From Bradyrhizobium sp. (GTDB lineage: Bacteria; Pseudomonadota; Alphaproteobacteria; Rhizobiales; Xanthobacteraceae): a stretch of DNA of 64,000 nt. The stretch lies in contig NZ_JACRMG010000023.1 in the NCBI RefSeq assembly GCF_016219575.1, forward strand, positions 248,001 through 312,000. The letters run 5' to 3'. Positions 33,235 to 41,939 of this stretch are shown here, one piece after another. Each line of letters starts with the position of its first letter. The first letter of the stretch is position 1. The translations under genes and the position numbers were made by a program. Below the pieces are notes generated by a model. That model had not been told where the DNA came from. It ran no database searches and saw only the letters and a list, made by a program, of their open reading frames with translations.

Positions 33235-34136
33235 ACATGGGCAGCGCGATGGACTGGGACCTCTGCAAGACCTTCGTCGCGGTGGCCGAGAAGGGCAGCC
33301 TGGCCGCGGCGGCGCGCCAGTTGCGCTCGAGCCATCCGACCGTCGGCCGCAAGGTCGCTAGCCTGGAGCGGCAGCTCGGCACCCGCCTGTTCGTGCGCTC
33401 CGACCAGGGGCTGTCGCTGACCGCGCAGGGCCGCAAGTTCCGCGAACATGTCGATGCGATGGCCGCGGCCGCATTGCGCGCCGAATCCGCGGTCTCCGCG
33501 ACCGGGCGCCAGGCCCGCGGCGTGGTCAAGATATCGATCGGCGCGACGCTCGCCGCGCACTGGCTGATGCCGCGCATGGGCAGGTTCCTGCGCGAGCACG
33601 ATCACCTGCAGATCGAGATCATCACCCATCCGTTTCCGGCGAGCGTGCGCCGCCGCGAGGCCGACGTGGTGCTGCGCCCCGTCGATGCCGGCGAGGAAAA
33701 CCTCGTCGGCCGCCGCATCGGCCGGCTCGGCACCGGCTTCTATGCCTCGCGCGACTATGCGGCGCGCCGGAAACTCCCCGAACGGCGCGACGAGTGGAAG
33801 GACCACAGCATCATCGGCTTCGCCGACCGCGCTTCCAACGCCGACCTGGCGCGCTGGAGCGACAACATCACCCGCCACGGCACGGTGGTGATGCGCTGTT
33901 CGTCGCAGGGCGACATGCTCGCCGCGGTGCGCGCCGGGCTCGGCATCTCCGCGCTGTCCTGCTTCGTCGCAGCGGCGCATCCCGATCTGGTCCGCGTCGC
34001 GCCGCAAAAGCTGATCAGCGTCGCCGATCTCTGGCTGCTGGCGCATCCCGATCTGGTCGATCTGCCCGCCGTGCGCGCGGTGATCGGCTTTGTCGCGGAT
34101 TGTGCGCGGGAGGACCGCGCGCTGCTGCGGGGGTGA
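33231..34136 (+). CDS. LysR family transcriptional regulator
   Basis: 301 residues from the ATG at 33231 (in-frame ATGs also at 33237 and 33249, the last giving MDWDLCKTF, so the first few residues are uncertain). Winged helix-turn-helix at about 8-65 (FVAVAEKGSLAAAARQLRSSHPTVGRKVASLERQLGTRLF), then the periplasmic-binding-like effector domain. Divergent from the nitronate monooxygenase/ABC/ligase operon, which it probably controls. Confidence 0.9.
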   Translation: MNMGSAMDWDLCKTFVAVAEKGSLAAAARQLRSSHPTVGRKVASLERQLGTRLFVRSDQGLSLTAQGRKFREHVDAMAAAALRAESAVSATGRQARGVVKISIGATLAAHWLMPRMGRFLREHDHLQIEIITHPFPASVRRREADVVLRPVDAGEENLVGRRIGRLGTGFYASRDYAARRKLPERRDEWKDHSIIGFADRASNADLARWSDNITRHGTVVMRCSSQGDMLAAVRAGLGISALSCFVAAAHPDLVRVAPQKLISVADLWLLAHPDLVDLPAVRAVIGFVADCAREDRALLRG

Positions 34137-34186
34137 GTGCTGCGAGCGGAGTCCCTGCTACTTTGCATGGGGTTGTTTTCGCGATT

Positions 34187-34834
34187 TTAGTTCGAGGCCA
34201 CACCCTCGCGCTTCTTCAGAACGCGGTAGTACGCCCACCACAGATGCGCCGCCGCGCCCCGATAGGGCCGCCAGGGTTCGGCCAGCGGCGCCATCTGCTT
34301 TGACGTCGGCCGTTCCTTGAGGCCAAGGCCGATCTTCACCGCTTCCTGCACGGCGAGATCGCCGGCCGGCCAGGCATCGCCGTGGCCAAGACAGAAAAGT
34401 AGATAAATGTCGGCGGTCCATGGCCCGATGCCGTGTAGCGCAGTCAGCGCGTGGTGCGCGGCGTCGACGTCCTCGTTGGCGATGACATCGAGGTTGAGCC
34501 GCTCGGCCGCGAGTTCCCTCGCGATGAATTTGAGCGTCTTGATCTTGGCTGCCGAAAGGCCGAGCCGCCCGAGCCGGTCGGCGCGCGCTTTTCGGATCGC
34601 GTGATGGTCGAACGGATCGAAGGCGGCCGAGAGGCGGGCCCAGATCGCTCCCGCGCTGGCGGTAGAAAGCTGCTGGCCGCAGACGATATGGGCCAGCCCC
34701 GCAAAGCCCGGCTCGCGCTGGCGCAGCGCCGGCATGCCGGTCTGCCCAAGGATCGGCTTCAGCCGCGGGTCCTGCTTCACCAGCGTCTGCATGGCGTCTT
34801 CGAGGTCGGACTGGGTTTCGAAGCGGACGAGCAT
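34187..34834 (-). CDS. DNA-3-methyladenine glycosylase, AlkA/HhH-GPD type
   Basis: 215 residues. HhH-GPD fold with the hairpin LHGIGPWTA (133-141) and catalytic Asp159 in PAGDLAVQEA; FAGLAHIVCGQQLSTASAGAIWARL is the conserved first helix pair. No iron-sulfur cluster cysteines. Base excision repair of alkylated purines in the cytoplasm. Shorter than E. coli AlkA, lacking its N-terminal domain, as usual for bacterial homologues of this subgroup. Divergent from gluQ. Confidence 0.9.
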   Translation of the reverse strand: MLVRFETQSDLEDAMQTLVKQDPRLKPILGQTGMPALRQREPGFAGLAHIVCGQQLSTASAGAIWARLSAAFDPFDHHAIRKARADRLGRLGLSAAKIKTLKFIARELAAERLNLDVIANEDVDAAHHALTALHGIGPWTADIYLLFCLGHGDAWPAGDLAVQEAVKIGLGLKERPTSKQMAPLAEPWRPYRGAAAHLWWAYYRVLKKREGVASN

Positions 34835-34923
34835 GGCGGAGCGAGTTTACGGATTTTTTTGCTCGTCGTCATGGCTGGCTGGCAAGACTCGCCCGCCCAG
34901 GCCATGACGGGTATTACTGACAC

Positions 34924-35796
34924 ATGCCGCCACCCGTTTTCCGATTTGCGCCAAGCCCGAACGGCTATCTCCACCTTGGCCATGCCTTTTCGGCGCTGCT
35001 CAATTTCGACCTGGCGCGGCAGAGCGGCGGCAGGTTCTTGCTGCGCATCGAGGATATCGACGCCACGCGCTGCCGGCCGGAATATGAGGCGGCGATCCAC
35101 GAAGACCTCGCCTGGCTCGGCCTTTGCTGGGAAACGCCGGTGCGGCGGCAGTCCGAACATTTTCCCGCCTATCGCGAAGCCATCGAGAGATTGTCGGCGC
35201 TGGGCCTGATCTATCCGGGCTTCGAGAGCCGCGCCGAAATCGCGCGGCTGGTGGAAGCTCGCGAGAAAGATGCGCCCTGGCCGCGCGACCCCGATGGCGC
35301 GCCGCTCTATCCCGGCACGGCGAAATCGCTGACGCCGGCCGAGCGGGGAAGGCTGATCGCCTCCGGTGCGCCCTTTGCGCTCAGGCTCGACATGGAAGCG
35401 GCGATGGCGCGCGTGGGTTCGGTCGGCTGGACGGAGCAGGGCGCAGGCCCGAACGGCGAGACCGGAGCGGTCGCTGCCCGCCCGGAAGCCTGGGGCGATG
35501 TGATCCTTGCGCGCAAGGAGACGCCGACCAGCTATCATCTGTCGGTCGTGATCGACGACGCGCTGCAGGGCATCACGCATGTCGTGCGCGGCGAAGACCT
35601 GTTCTGGTCAACCAGCGTGCATCGGCTGCTGCAGCAACTGCTCGGCATTCCGCAACCAGCCTACCGGCATCACCGTCTGATCCGGGACGATGCAGGCCGG
35701 AAGCTCTCCAAGTCGACGCTGGCCACCGGCTTGCGCGAGTTGCGCGCGGGCGGCGCCACGCCGGCGAAAATCCGACAGCTTGTGGGGCTGCCGTAG
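34924..35796 (+). CDS. gluQ: Glutamyl-Q tRNA(Asp) synthetase
   Basis: 290 residues. A glutamyl-tRNA synthetase catalytic core without the anticodon-binding domain: HIGH-type motif FAPSPNGYLHLGHA near 8-21, LLRIEDIDATRCRPEY, and KMSKS-type KLSKS at 260-264. GluQ (GluQRS, YadB) attaches glutamate to queuosine in the anticodon of tRNA-Asp. Length is normal for the family (about 290-300). Confidence 0.92.
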   Translation: MPPPVFRFAPSPNGYLHLGHAFSALLNFDLARQSGGRFLLRIEDIDATRCRPEYEAAIHEDLAWLGLCWETPVRRQSEHFPAYREAIERLSALGLIYPGFESRAEIARLVEAREKDAPWPRDPDGAPLYPGTAKSLTPAERGRLIASGAPFALRLDMEAAMARVGSVGWTEQGAGPNGETGAVAARPEAWGDVILARKETPTSYHLSVVIDDALQGITHVVRGEDLFWSTSVHRLLQQLLGIPQPAYRHHRLIRDDAGRKLSKSTLATGLRELRAGGATPAKIRQLVGLP

Positions 35797-35879
35797 TTTT
35801 TCGGGGACAAACGCTATTACCCTGCCGTGACTCCGTCGGCCTGGCCTGCCATGCTGGTTCTATCCGGGGACGCAGAATC

Positions 35880-37139
35880 ATGGCGGCAAGATCGCGGCCA
35901 ACGCGCAAGGCCCGGCCGCCGAAAAAGCGGCCGACGAGGAAGCGCGCCACGCGGCCTGCGGCCAAGTCAAAGCCGCGCAAGCGGGACAAGACAAAGGCGA
36001 AGGCGTCGAGGGCCGCGACCGGCGTGGTGGAAGCCGCGCTTGCCGCCTTTGCGCATGAGGTTCGCACGCCGCTCACCGGCATCCTTGCGATCAGCAACCT
36101 GCTGGCGACCTCCGACCTCGGCGAGCGCGAACGGCGCTGGGTGGACACCATCAAAGCCGGGGCCGAGCATCTGGCGAGCCTCGCCACTCTTTTCGTCGAT
36201 GCGGCACGGGGGGCGCAGGCCGGCCGGCAGGACCTGTTCGACCTGCGCGCGCTCGCCCGCAGCGTCGGCGATTCGCTGGCCGGGCGGGCGGCAGCCAGGG
36301 GCCTGCAGGCTTCGATCGAGATTTCCGACGAGCTTCCGGCGCTGGTGGTCGGCGATGCCGTCCGCCTGCGCGCGGCGCTGGAAAACCTGATCGACAACGC
36401 CGTCAAGTTCACCGAAGCGGGTGCGGTTGGGCTGTCGGCGGCGCCGGTGCGCGACGTCAACGGCAAGGCCGGCATTGCCTTCGCGGTCTCCGACAGCGGG
36501 ATCGGTCTTTCGCTAAAGGAGATCGAGCGGCTGTTCCGTCCGTTCTCGCAGGCCAATGTCTCGATCGCCTCGCGCTTCGGCGGCGCGGGCTTGGGGCTGT
36601 CCTCGGTCAAGCAGCTCGCGCGCGCCATGGGCGGCGACATCGTGGTCGCGCCGCGCAAGGGCGGCGGCACCACCTTCACGCTGATGGTGACGCTGCCGCT
36701 GGCCAAGGCTGAGCCCGCGTCCGGCGCCAGCGCCGAAGCGGCGCAGGGCGCGGCGAGGCCGCTGCGGCTGCTCAGCGTCGAGGACAATCCATTCGGCCGG
36801 GTGGTGCTGAATGCGATCCTGACCGAGCTCGGTCATCATGCCGAATTCGTCGGCCGCGGCGAGGCGGTGGCCGAGCGCCTCGCGCAAGGTGCCGCGTTCG
36901 ACGCGGTGCTGATGGACATGGTGCTGCCCGGCATCAACGGCGTCGAGGCGATCCGGCGCATCCGCGCGCTGGACGCGCCGCTTCGGCACATCGCCGTCAT
37001 CGGCATATCCGGGCGTGCCGAGGACGAGGCGGCGGCGCGCGCGGCCGGCGCCGACGCCTTCCTGGTCAAGCCTGTGTCTCCGCGGGCTTTAGCGACTGCG
37101 CTGCTTGAAGCGACACGCCATGCGGCAGCCGCGACTTGA
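35880..37139 (+). CDS. Soluble hybrid histidine kinase/response regulator with histone-like N-terminus
   Basis: 419 residues from the ATG at 35880. Residues 1-45 are almost only Lys, Arg, Pro, Ala, Thr, like a histone H1 tail (for example RKARPPKKRPTRKRATRPAA). Then a HisKA domain with His59 (FAHEVRTPLTGILA), HATPase with Asn169/Asn173, DSGIG and GGAGLGLS, and a receiver domain with phosphoacceptor Asp346 (AVLMDMVLPG) and Lys in FLVKPVSP. No TM helix or sensor domain. No partner regulator gene nearby. The last 74 bases overlap the convergent YihY gene. Confidence 0.9.
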   Translation: MAARSRPTRKARPPKKRPTRKRATRPAAKSKPRKRDKTKAKASRAATGVVEAALAAFAHEVRTPLTGILAISNLLATSDLGERERRWVDTIKAGAEHLASLATLFVDAARGAQAGRQDLFDLRALARSVGDSLAGRAAARGLQASIEISDELPALVVGDAVRLRAALENLIDNAVKFTEAGAVGLSAAPVRDVNGKAGIAFAVSDSGIGLSLKEIERLFRPFSQANVSIASRFGGAGLGLSSVKQLARAMGGDIVVAPRKGGGTTFTLMVTLPLAKAEPASGASAEAAQGAARPLRLLSVEDNPFGRVVLNAILTELGHHAEFVGRGEAVAERLAQGAAFDAVLMDMVLPGINGVEAIRRIRALDAPLRHIAVIGISGRAEDEAAARAAGADAFLVKPVSPRALATALLEATRHAAAAT

Positions 37140-37965
37140 TGATCGCGGCATTGAGCTCGCCGCCATAGACGAAGATCGCGGCGATGAAATACAGGAACAC
37201 CAGCGCGATGATCACCGACGCCAGCCCCGCATACATCGTGACGTAGTTGCCGGCGAAGCGCGTCAGATACTGGCCGAACACGATGCCGGAGATCAGCGAT
37301 GCCACCATGGTGAAGACGATGCCGGGCAGGATCTGCAGGAAGCCGCGGCGTCCCGCCGGCAGCCAGGCGTGCAGGAAGAACAGCGCAACGACCAGCGCCC
37401 CGATGGCGACGCCGTAGCGGGCGTAGAACAGCAGCCGCTCGTTGCTCTCGACGAAGAACGGGATGTAGAGCCGCGCGGTTTCGAGGATCAGCGGACCGAG
37501 CACGATCAGGAACGCCATCGCCAGCGAGGCGAACGCGGCGACCAGCGTATAGCCGATCGATTCCAGCCGCAGCCAGTACCAGCGCCGCGGCTCGACCACC
37601 GCATAGGCGCGGTTGAGTGCGGTTCGCAGCGCCTCCACGCCGTTGGAGGCGAAGTAGATCGCAAGTGCCGCGCCGATGGTGAGGATGTCGGTGCGGGTGG
37701 TGGTCAATACGTCGTGGATCTCGCCCGAGATCGCGTCCGCCACCCGCTTGGGCCAGACCTGCAGCAACAGGTCGGCGGCTTGGTCGGCCAGCTCCTTGGA
37801 GCCGAAGAAGCCGGCCAGCGCCGTCAGCACGATCAGGAACGGGAACAGCGCCATCAGCGTCGACAGCGCGATATGGCTGGCGATGGCCCAGCCGTCATCG
37901 GCAAGGAACGTGTAAAACGCATCCTCCACGACGTGGTAGACGTAGCGAACAGCCTTCACTGCCAC
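37066..37965 (-). CDS. YihY/BrkB-family inner membrane protein
   Basis: 299 residues, six TM helices, with the family patterns DDGWAIASHIALSTLMALFPFLIVLTALAGFFG, RTDILTIGAALAIYFASNGVEALRTALNRAY and the LLPGIVFT / LFLYFIAAIFVYGGELNAAI C-terminal part. Often misnamed ribonuclease BN; function unknown. Start at GTG 37965 (a second GTG at 37959 is equally possible). Its 3' end overlaps that of the hybrid kinase by 74 bases on the opposite strand. Confidence 0.88.
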   Translation of the reverse strand: MAVKAVRYVYHVVEDAFYTFLADDGWAIASHIALSTLMALFPFLIVLTALAGFFGSKELADQAADLLLQVWPKRVADAISGEIHDVLTTTRTDILTIGAALAIYFASNGVEALRTALNRAYAVVEPRRWYWLRLESIGYTLVAAFASLAMAFLIVLGPLILETARLYIPFFVESNERLLFYARYGVAIGALVVALFFLHAWLPAGRRGFLQILPGIVFTMVASLISGIVFGQYLTRFAGNYVTMYAGLASVIIALVFLYFIAAIFVYGGELNAAIIKSRLPHGVSLQAAQSLKPAETQA

Positions 37966-37987
37966 CCCTGCCTGAGTTCGACCCCTG

Positions 37988-38090
37988 GAGCGTTTTCAAG
38001 CGAAGTGGATACCGGTTCGCCTGAAGAAAACGCGTCAAATCAAGAATCTAGAGCTTCGGTTCTGATTCAATCAGAACCGAAAATGCTCTA
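37988..38090. repeat. GAGCGTTTTC...TAGAGC intergenic repeat with strong hairpin
   Basis: The first part, 37988-38035, has GAGCGTTTTC and GAAAACGCGTC as outer arms around AAGCGAAGTGGATACCGGTT, a sequence form very common in Bradyrhizobium. The second part, 38049-38090, is a hairpin with TAGAGC/GCTCTA outer arms and a perfect 13-pair stem TTCGGTTCTGATT / AATCAGAACCGAA. It fills much of the 222-base spacer before the small protein gene at 38188; nothing else was seen there. Confidence 0.85.
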
Positions 38091-38187
38091 GTCCCGCTAC
38101 CATCTGATATTATTGAACTAAAAGCCAGATCGTTGCCAAGTTCCTCCACGTGTGGCGGACCGGCCGGTGCGGTGTTATGTAGCGCCG

Positions 38188-38382
38188 ATGGCCTCCTTTC
38201 TCAGTACGATTCTGCTTCCCATTGCGGTCGGCGCCGTCGCGTTGGTCCTGCTGCTCGGTCTTATAAATATGGTGAGGGGCGGCTCACCCAATCGATCGCA
38301 AAGCCTGATGCGGCTGCGCGTGCTGCTGCAATTCGTCGCCATCGTCATCACTATGATCGCCGTCTGGGCGATGGGGCGTTAG
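38188..38382 (+). CDS. Twin transmembrane (HIG1-like) small protein
   Basis: 64 residues from the ATG at 38188. Two TM helices (LSTILLPIAVGAVALVLLLGLINM and LLQFVAIVITMIAVWAMG) joined by MVRGGSPNRSQSLMRLRVL, the pattern of HIG1-like twin transmembrane proteins. In alphaproteobacteria a gene of this kind typically precedes the cobalamin adenosyltransferase and etfBA, as here. Role unknown; HIG1 proteins in mitochondria assist respiratory complexes. Confidence 0.85.
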   Translation: MASFLSTILLPIAVGAVALVLLLGLINMVRGGSPNRSQSLMRLRVLLQFVAIVITMIAVWAMGR

Positions 38383-38397
38383 GTACAGCGGTCTTCA

Positions 38398-38520
38398 CCT
38401 CTCCCATGGGGAGAGGTCGGATCGCGCAGCGATCCGGGTGAGGGGTTACACTCTATCGATGGACCGTAACCCCTCACCCGCTCGCAAGATGCTCGCGACC
38501 TCTCCTTGCGGGAGAGGTGG
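38398..38520. repeat. Inverted repeat, CCTCTCCC...GGGGTTA family
   Basis: Left arm about 38398-38447 (CCTCTCCCATGGGGAGAGG, then GATCGC/GCGATC palindrome, then GGGTGAGGGGTTA); right arm about 38466-38520 (GTAACCCCTCACCC ... GCTCGC...GCGAGC ... CTCTCC/GGAGAGG). Together they can form a long branched hairpin between the small membrane protein and the adenosyltransferase gene. Confidence 0.8.
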
Positions 38521-38541
38521 TAACAGACACCGGAGCTAATC

Positions 38542-39114
38542 ATGGTCGTGCTCAACCGCATCTACACCCGCACCGGCGATGACGGCACTACCGCGCTCGG
38601 CAGCGGCGAGCGGCGGCCGAAATACGATCTCCGGGTGGAAGCCTATGGCACCGTGGACGAGACCAATGCCGCGATCGGCGTGGTGCGGCTGCATCTGGCG
38701 GAGCAGCCGGCGCTCGACCGCATGCTCGGCCTGATCCAGAACGACTTGTTCGACCTCGGCGCCGATCTCGCCGTGCCCCAGCGCGAGGGCAAGGCCGAGC
38801 GGCTGCGGGTGTTGTCGAGCCAGGTCGAGCGGCTCGAGCGCGATATCGATGCGCTGAACGAAAAGCTTGCGCCGTTGACCTCGTTCATCCTGCCCGGCGG
38901 TACGCCGGGAGCCGCATACCTGCATGTCGCCCGCACCATTTGCCGCAGGGCGGAACGGGTGATCGTGGAACTCGCCGCCAAGCCTGAGGAGCCCGTCAGC
39001 GAGGCTGCCATACATTATATGAACCGCCTGTCCGACTTCCTGTTTGTGGCCGCCCGCGCGGCCAACCATAATGGGGCGGGCGACGTGCTCTGGGTGCCCG
39101 GCCAGAACCGCTAG
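38542..39114 (+). CDS. Cob(I)alamin adenosyltransferase, PduO type
   Basis: 190 residues. The TRTGDDGTTALGSGERRPKYDLRVEAYGTVDETNAAIG start is the PduO-type ATP-binding signature, and RAERVIVELA...HYMNRLSDFLFVAARAANH its C-terminal helix pair with the cobalamin-contacting residues. It transfers the adenosyl group of ATP to cob(I)alamin, giving coenzyme B12. No B12 riboswitch lies upstream. Confidence 0.93.
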   Translation: MVVLNRIYTRTGDDGTTALGSGERRPKYDLRVEAYGTVDETNAAIGVVRLHLAEQPALDRMLGLIQNDLFDLGADLAVPQREGKAERLRVLSSQVERLERDIDALNEKLAPLTSFILPGGTPGAAYLHVARTICRRAERVIVELAAKPEEPVSEAAIHYMNRLSDFLFVAARAANHNGAGDVLWVPGQNR

Positions 39115-39245
39115 AGGAGTGGCCCTTCGGGCTTGCTTTCCGGGCCAATTTTTGCGCTTTCACGCGTTGACCGGGGGGGACCGGCGCTCTAGGTTCCGCG
39201 CCCGAGCAATCAATTTCCCTTTAGATTTGAGCGAAAGAAGGATCG

Positions 39246-39995
39246 ATGAAGGTTCTTGTGCCGGTAAAGCGGGTCGTCGACTACAACGTCAAGGTCCGCG
39301 TCAAGGGTGACGGATCGGGCGTCGAGCTCGCCAACGTCAAGATGTCGATGAATCCGTTCGACGAGATCGCCGTCGAGGAGGCGCTGCGCCTGAAAGAGGC
39401 CGGCAAGGCCACCGAAGTGGTGGTGGTCTCGATCGGACCGGCGCAGGCGTCGGAAACCATCCGCACGGGTCTGGCCATGGGCGCCGACCGCGGCATCCTG
39501 GTGAAGGCCGACGGCAATGTTGAGCCCCTGGCGGTCGCCAAGATCCTCAAGGCGGTGGTCGATGCGGAGAAGCCCGGCCTCGTCATTCTCGGCAAGCAGG
39601 CGATCGACGACGATTCCAACCAGACCGGCCAGATGCTGGCCGCGCTGCTCGGCTGGTCGCAGGCGACTTTCGCCTCCAAGCTCGAGGTCGAAGGAAGCGA
39701 TTTCAAGGTGACCCGCGAAGTCGACGGCGGCCTGCAGACCATCAAGCTCAAGGGCCCGGCGATCGTCACCACGGACCTGCGCCTCAACGAGCCGCGTTAT
39801 GCGTCGCTGCCCAACATCATGAAGGCGAAGAAGAAGCCGATCGACGACAAGGCCGCCGCCGATTACGGCGTCGATCTCACGCCGCATCTCGAAGTTCTCA
39901 AGACTACCGAACCGGCGGGCCGCAAGGCAGGCGTCAAGGTAAAGGACGTCGCCGAACTCGTCTCCAAGCTGAAGACCGAAGCCGGGGTTCTCTGA
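39246..39995 (+). CDS. etfB: Electron transfer flavoprotein subunit beta
   Basis: 249 residues. MKVLVPVKRVVDYNVKVRVK start, the NPFDEIAVEEALRLKEAGKATEVVVVSIGP and ILGKQAIDDDSNQTGQMLAALLGW segments, and LRLNEPRYASLPNIMKAKKKPI near the end, all typical of group I ETF beta. It binds AMP and, with EtfA, takes electrons from acyl-CoA dehydrogenases to ETF-ubiquinone oxidoreductase. Its stop codon region abuts etfA (shared base 39995). Confidence 0.95.
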   Translation: MKVLVPVKRVVDYNVKVRVKGDGSGVELANVKMSMNPFDEIAVEEALRLKEAGKATEVVVVSIGPAQASETIRTGLAMGADRGILVKADGNVEPLAVAKILKAVVDAEKPGLVILGKQAIDDDSNQTGQMLAALLGWSQATFASKLEVEGSDFKVTREVDGGLQTIKLKGPAIVTTDLRLNEPRYASLPNIMKAKKKPIDDKAAADYGVDLTPHLEVLKTTEPAGRKAGVKVKDVAELVSKLKTEAGVL

Positions 39996-40942
39996 TGACT
40001 ACGTTGCTGATTGCAGAACACGAAGCAGGCGTCCTGAAGGATGCCACCAACAAGGCGCTGACCGCCGCCAGCCAGCTTGGCGGCGACGTGCATGTGCTGG
40101 TCGCGGGCGGAAGCAGCGCCAAGGCTGCCGCCGATACCGCCGCCAAGCTCGCCGGCGTCAAGAAGGTGCTGCTCGCCGAGGGCGAGGCCTATGCGCACGA
40201 CCTCGCCGAGCCGCTGGCCGCGCTGATCGTCTCGCTCGCCGGAGGCTATGACGCCTTCGTTGCGCCGGCGACCTCGCGTTTCAAGAACGTGATGCCGCGC
40301 GTCGCGGCCCTGCTAGACGTCATGCAGGTCTCCGAGATCATCAAGGTGGTCGCGCCCGACACCTACGAGCGGCCGATCTATGCCGGCAACGCCATCCAGA
40401 CCGTGAAGTCGAAGGACGCCAAGAAGGTGATCACGGTGCGTACCTCGACCTTCGCCGCGGCCGGCGAGGGCGGCAGCGCGCCGGTGGAGAACGCCGCGGC
40501 AGCGGCCGATCCGGGTCTGTCGACCTTCGTCGGCGAGGAAGTCGCCAAGAGCGATCGCCCCGAGCTGACCTCGGCCAAGATCATCGTCTCCGGCGGCCGC
40601 GCCATGCAGAGCCGCGAGAACTTCGCCAAATATATCGAGCCGCTCGCCGACAAGCTGGGCGCCGGCGTCGGCGCCTCGCGCGCTGCGGTGGACGCCGGCT
40701 ATGCGCCCAACGACTGGCAGGTCGGCCAGACCGGCAAGGTGGTGGCGCCGGAACTCTATATTGCCATCGGCATTTCGGGCGCGATCCAGCATCTGGCCGG
40801 CATGAAGGACTCCAAGGTGATCGTCGCGATCAACAAGGACGAGGACGCGCCGATCTTCCAGGTCGCCGATTACGGCCTGGTCGCCGACCTCTACCAGGCG
40901 GTTCCGGAACTCACCGGCGAGCTCGCCAAGCTCGGAAAGTAA
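39995..40942 (+). CDS. etfA: Electron transfer flavoprotein subunit alpha
   Basis: 315 residues. N-terminal half resembles EtfB; the C-terminal FAD domain shows SGGRAMQSRENF, GAGVGASRAAVDAGYAPNDWQVGQTGKVVAPELYIAIGISGAIQHLAGM and VAINKDEDAPIFQVADYGLVADLYQAVPEL. Holds FAD and passes electrons of fatty-acid and amino-acid oxidation to the quinone pool. Starts on the last base of the etfB stop codon, so translation is coupled. Confidence 0.95.
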   Translation: MTTLLIAEHEAGVLKDATNKALTAASQLGGDVHVLVAGGSSAKAAADTAAKLAGVKKVLLAEGEAYAHDLAEPLAALIVSLAGGYDAFVAPATSRFKNVMPRVAALLDVMQVSEIIKVVAPDTYERPIYAGNAIQTVKSKDAKKVITVRTSTFAAAGEGGSAPVENAAAAADPGLSTFVGEEVAKSDRPELTSAKIIVSGGRAMQSRENFAKYIEPLADKLGAGVGASRAAVDAGYAPNDWQVGQTGKVVAPELYIAIGISGAIQHLAGMKDSKVIVAINKDEDAPIFQVADYGLVADLYQAVPELTGELAKLGK

Positions 40943-41052
40943 CGATGATTGCACCGGCCGGATGACGAACATCCGGCCGGTGTCTATTTAGGGGGATGGA
41001 CCGGCTGCGCGCGAACTGCGCGCCGTTCCGGCAAAAAGATCCGGTGGGTGAG

Positions 41053-41934
41053 ATGACGGTTACAGTCAGGAAAGTCGGCGTGATCGGCTCGGGCCAGATG
41101 GGCAACGGCATTGCCCATGTCGCGGCGCTCGCCGGCCTCGATGTGGTGCTCAGCGACATCTCCGCCGACCGGCTGAAATCCGCCATGGCGACCATCAACG
41201 GCAATCTGTCGCGCCAGGTCGCCAAGCAGCACATCACCGAAGACGCCCGCAAGGCGGCGCTCGGCCGCATCGCCTCCACCGAGTCCTTCGACGGCCTCGC
41301 CGCCTGCGATCTCGTGATCGAGACCGCGGTGGAGAAGGAAGAGGTCAAGCGCAAGATCTTCCACGATCTCTGCGCCGTGCTGAAGCCGGAGGCGATCATC
41401 GCCTCCAACACCTCCTCGATCTCGATCACGCGGCTCGCCGCCGCCACCGACCGCCCCGAGCGCTTCATCGGCATTCACTTCATGAATCCGGTGCCCCTGA
41501 TGGAACTGGTCGAGCTGATCCGCGGCATCGCCACCAACGACGAGACGTTCGACGCCGCCAAGGCCTTCGTCGGCAAGCTCGGCAAGCAGGTCGCGGTCTC
41601 CGAGGATTTCCCGGCCTTCATCGTCAACCGCATCCTGCTGCCGATGATCAACGAGGCGATCTACACGCTCTATGAAGGCGTCGGCAATGTCGAGGCGATC
41701 GACGCGGCGATGAAGCTCGGCGCCCACCACCCGATGGGCCCGCTGGAGCTTGCCGATTTCATCGGCCTCGATACCTGCCTGTCCATCATGCAGGTGCTGC
41801 ATGAGGGCCTGGCCGACTCCAAGTACCGCCCGTGCCCGCTGCTGGTGAAATATGTCGAGGCCGGCTGGCTCGGCCGCAAGACGCAGCGCGGTTTTTACGA
41901 CTACCGCGGCGACAAGCCGGTCCCGACGCGCTAG
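41053..41934 (+). CDS. 3-hydroxybutyryl-CoA dehydrogenase
   Basis: 293 residues from the ATG at 41053 (GGTGAG just upstream), the usual length; an in-frame ATG at 40996 would add a non-conserved tail. NAD-binding GVIGSGQMGNGIA near 9-21, the NTSSISITRLA, FIGIHFMNPVPLMELVE (catalytic His) and MGPLELADFIGLDTCL segments, and the C-terminal RKTQRGFYDY. Oxidises 3-hydroxybutyryl-CoA with NAD(P), linked to poly-hydroxybutyrate or fatty-acid metabolism; placement behind etfBA is fitting. Confidence 0.93.
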   Translation: MTVTVRKVGVIGSGQMGNGIAHVAALAGLDVVLSDISADRLKSAMATINGNLSRQVAKQHITEDARKAALGRIASTESFDGLAACDLVIETAVEKEEVKRKIFHDLCAVLKPEAIIASNTSSISITRLAAATDRPERFIGIHFMNPVPLMELVELIRGIATNDETFDAAKAFVGKLGKQVAVSEDFPAFIVNRILLPMINEAIYTLYEGVGNVEAIDAAMKLGAHHPMGPLELADFIGLDTCLSIMQVLHEGLADSKYRPCPLLVKYVEAGWLGRKTQRGFYDYRGDKPVPTR

Positions 41935-41939
41935 GGACT

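Noticed and set aside
38383..38541. Cobalamin riboswitch before the adenosyltransferase gene
   Set aside because: The spacer is occupied by a palindromic repeat and has no B12-box-like sequence.
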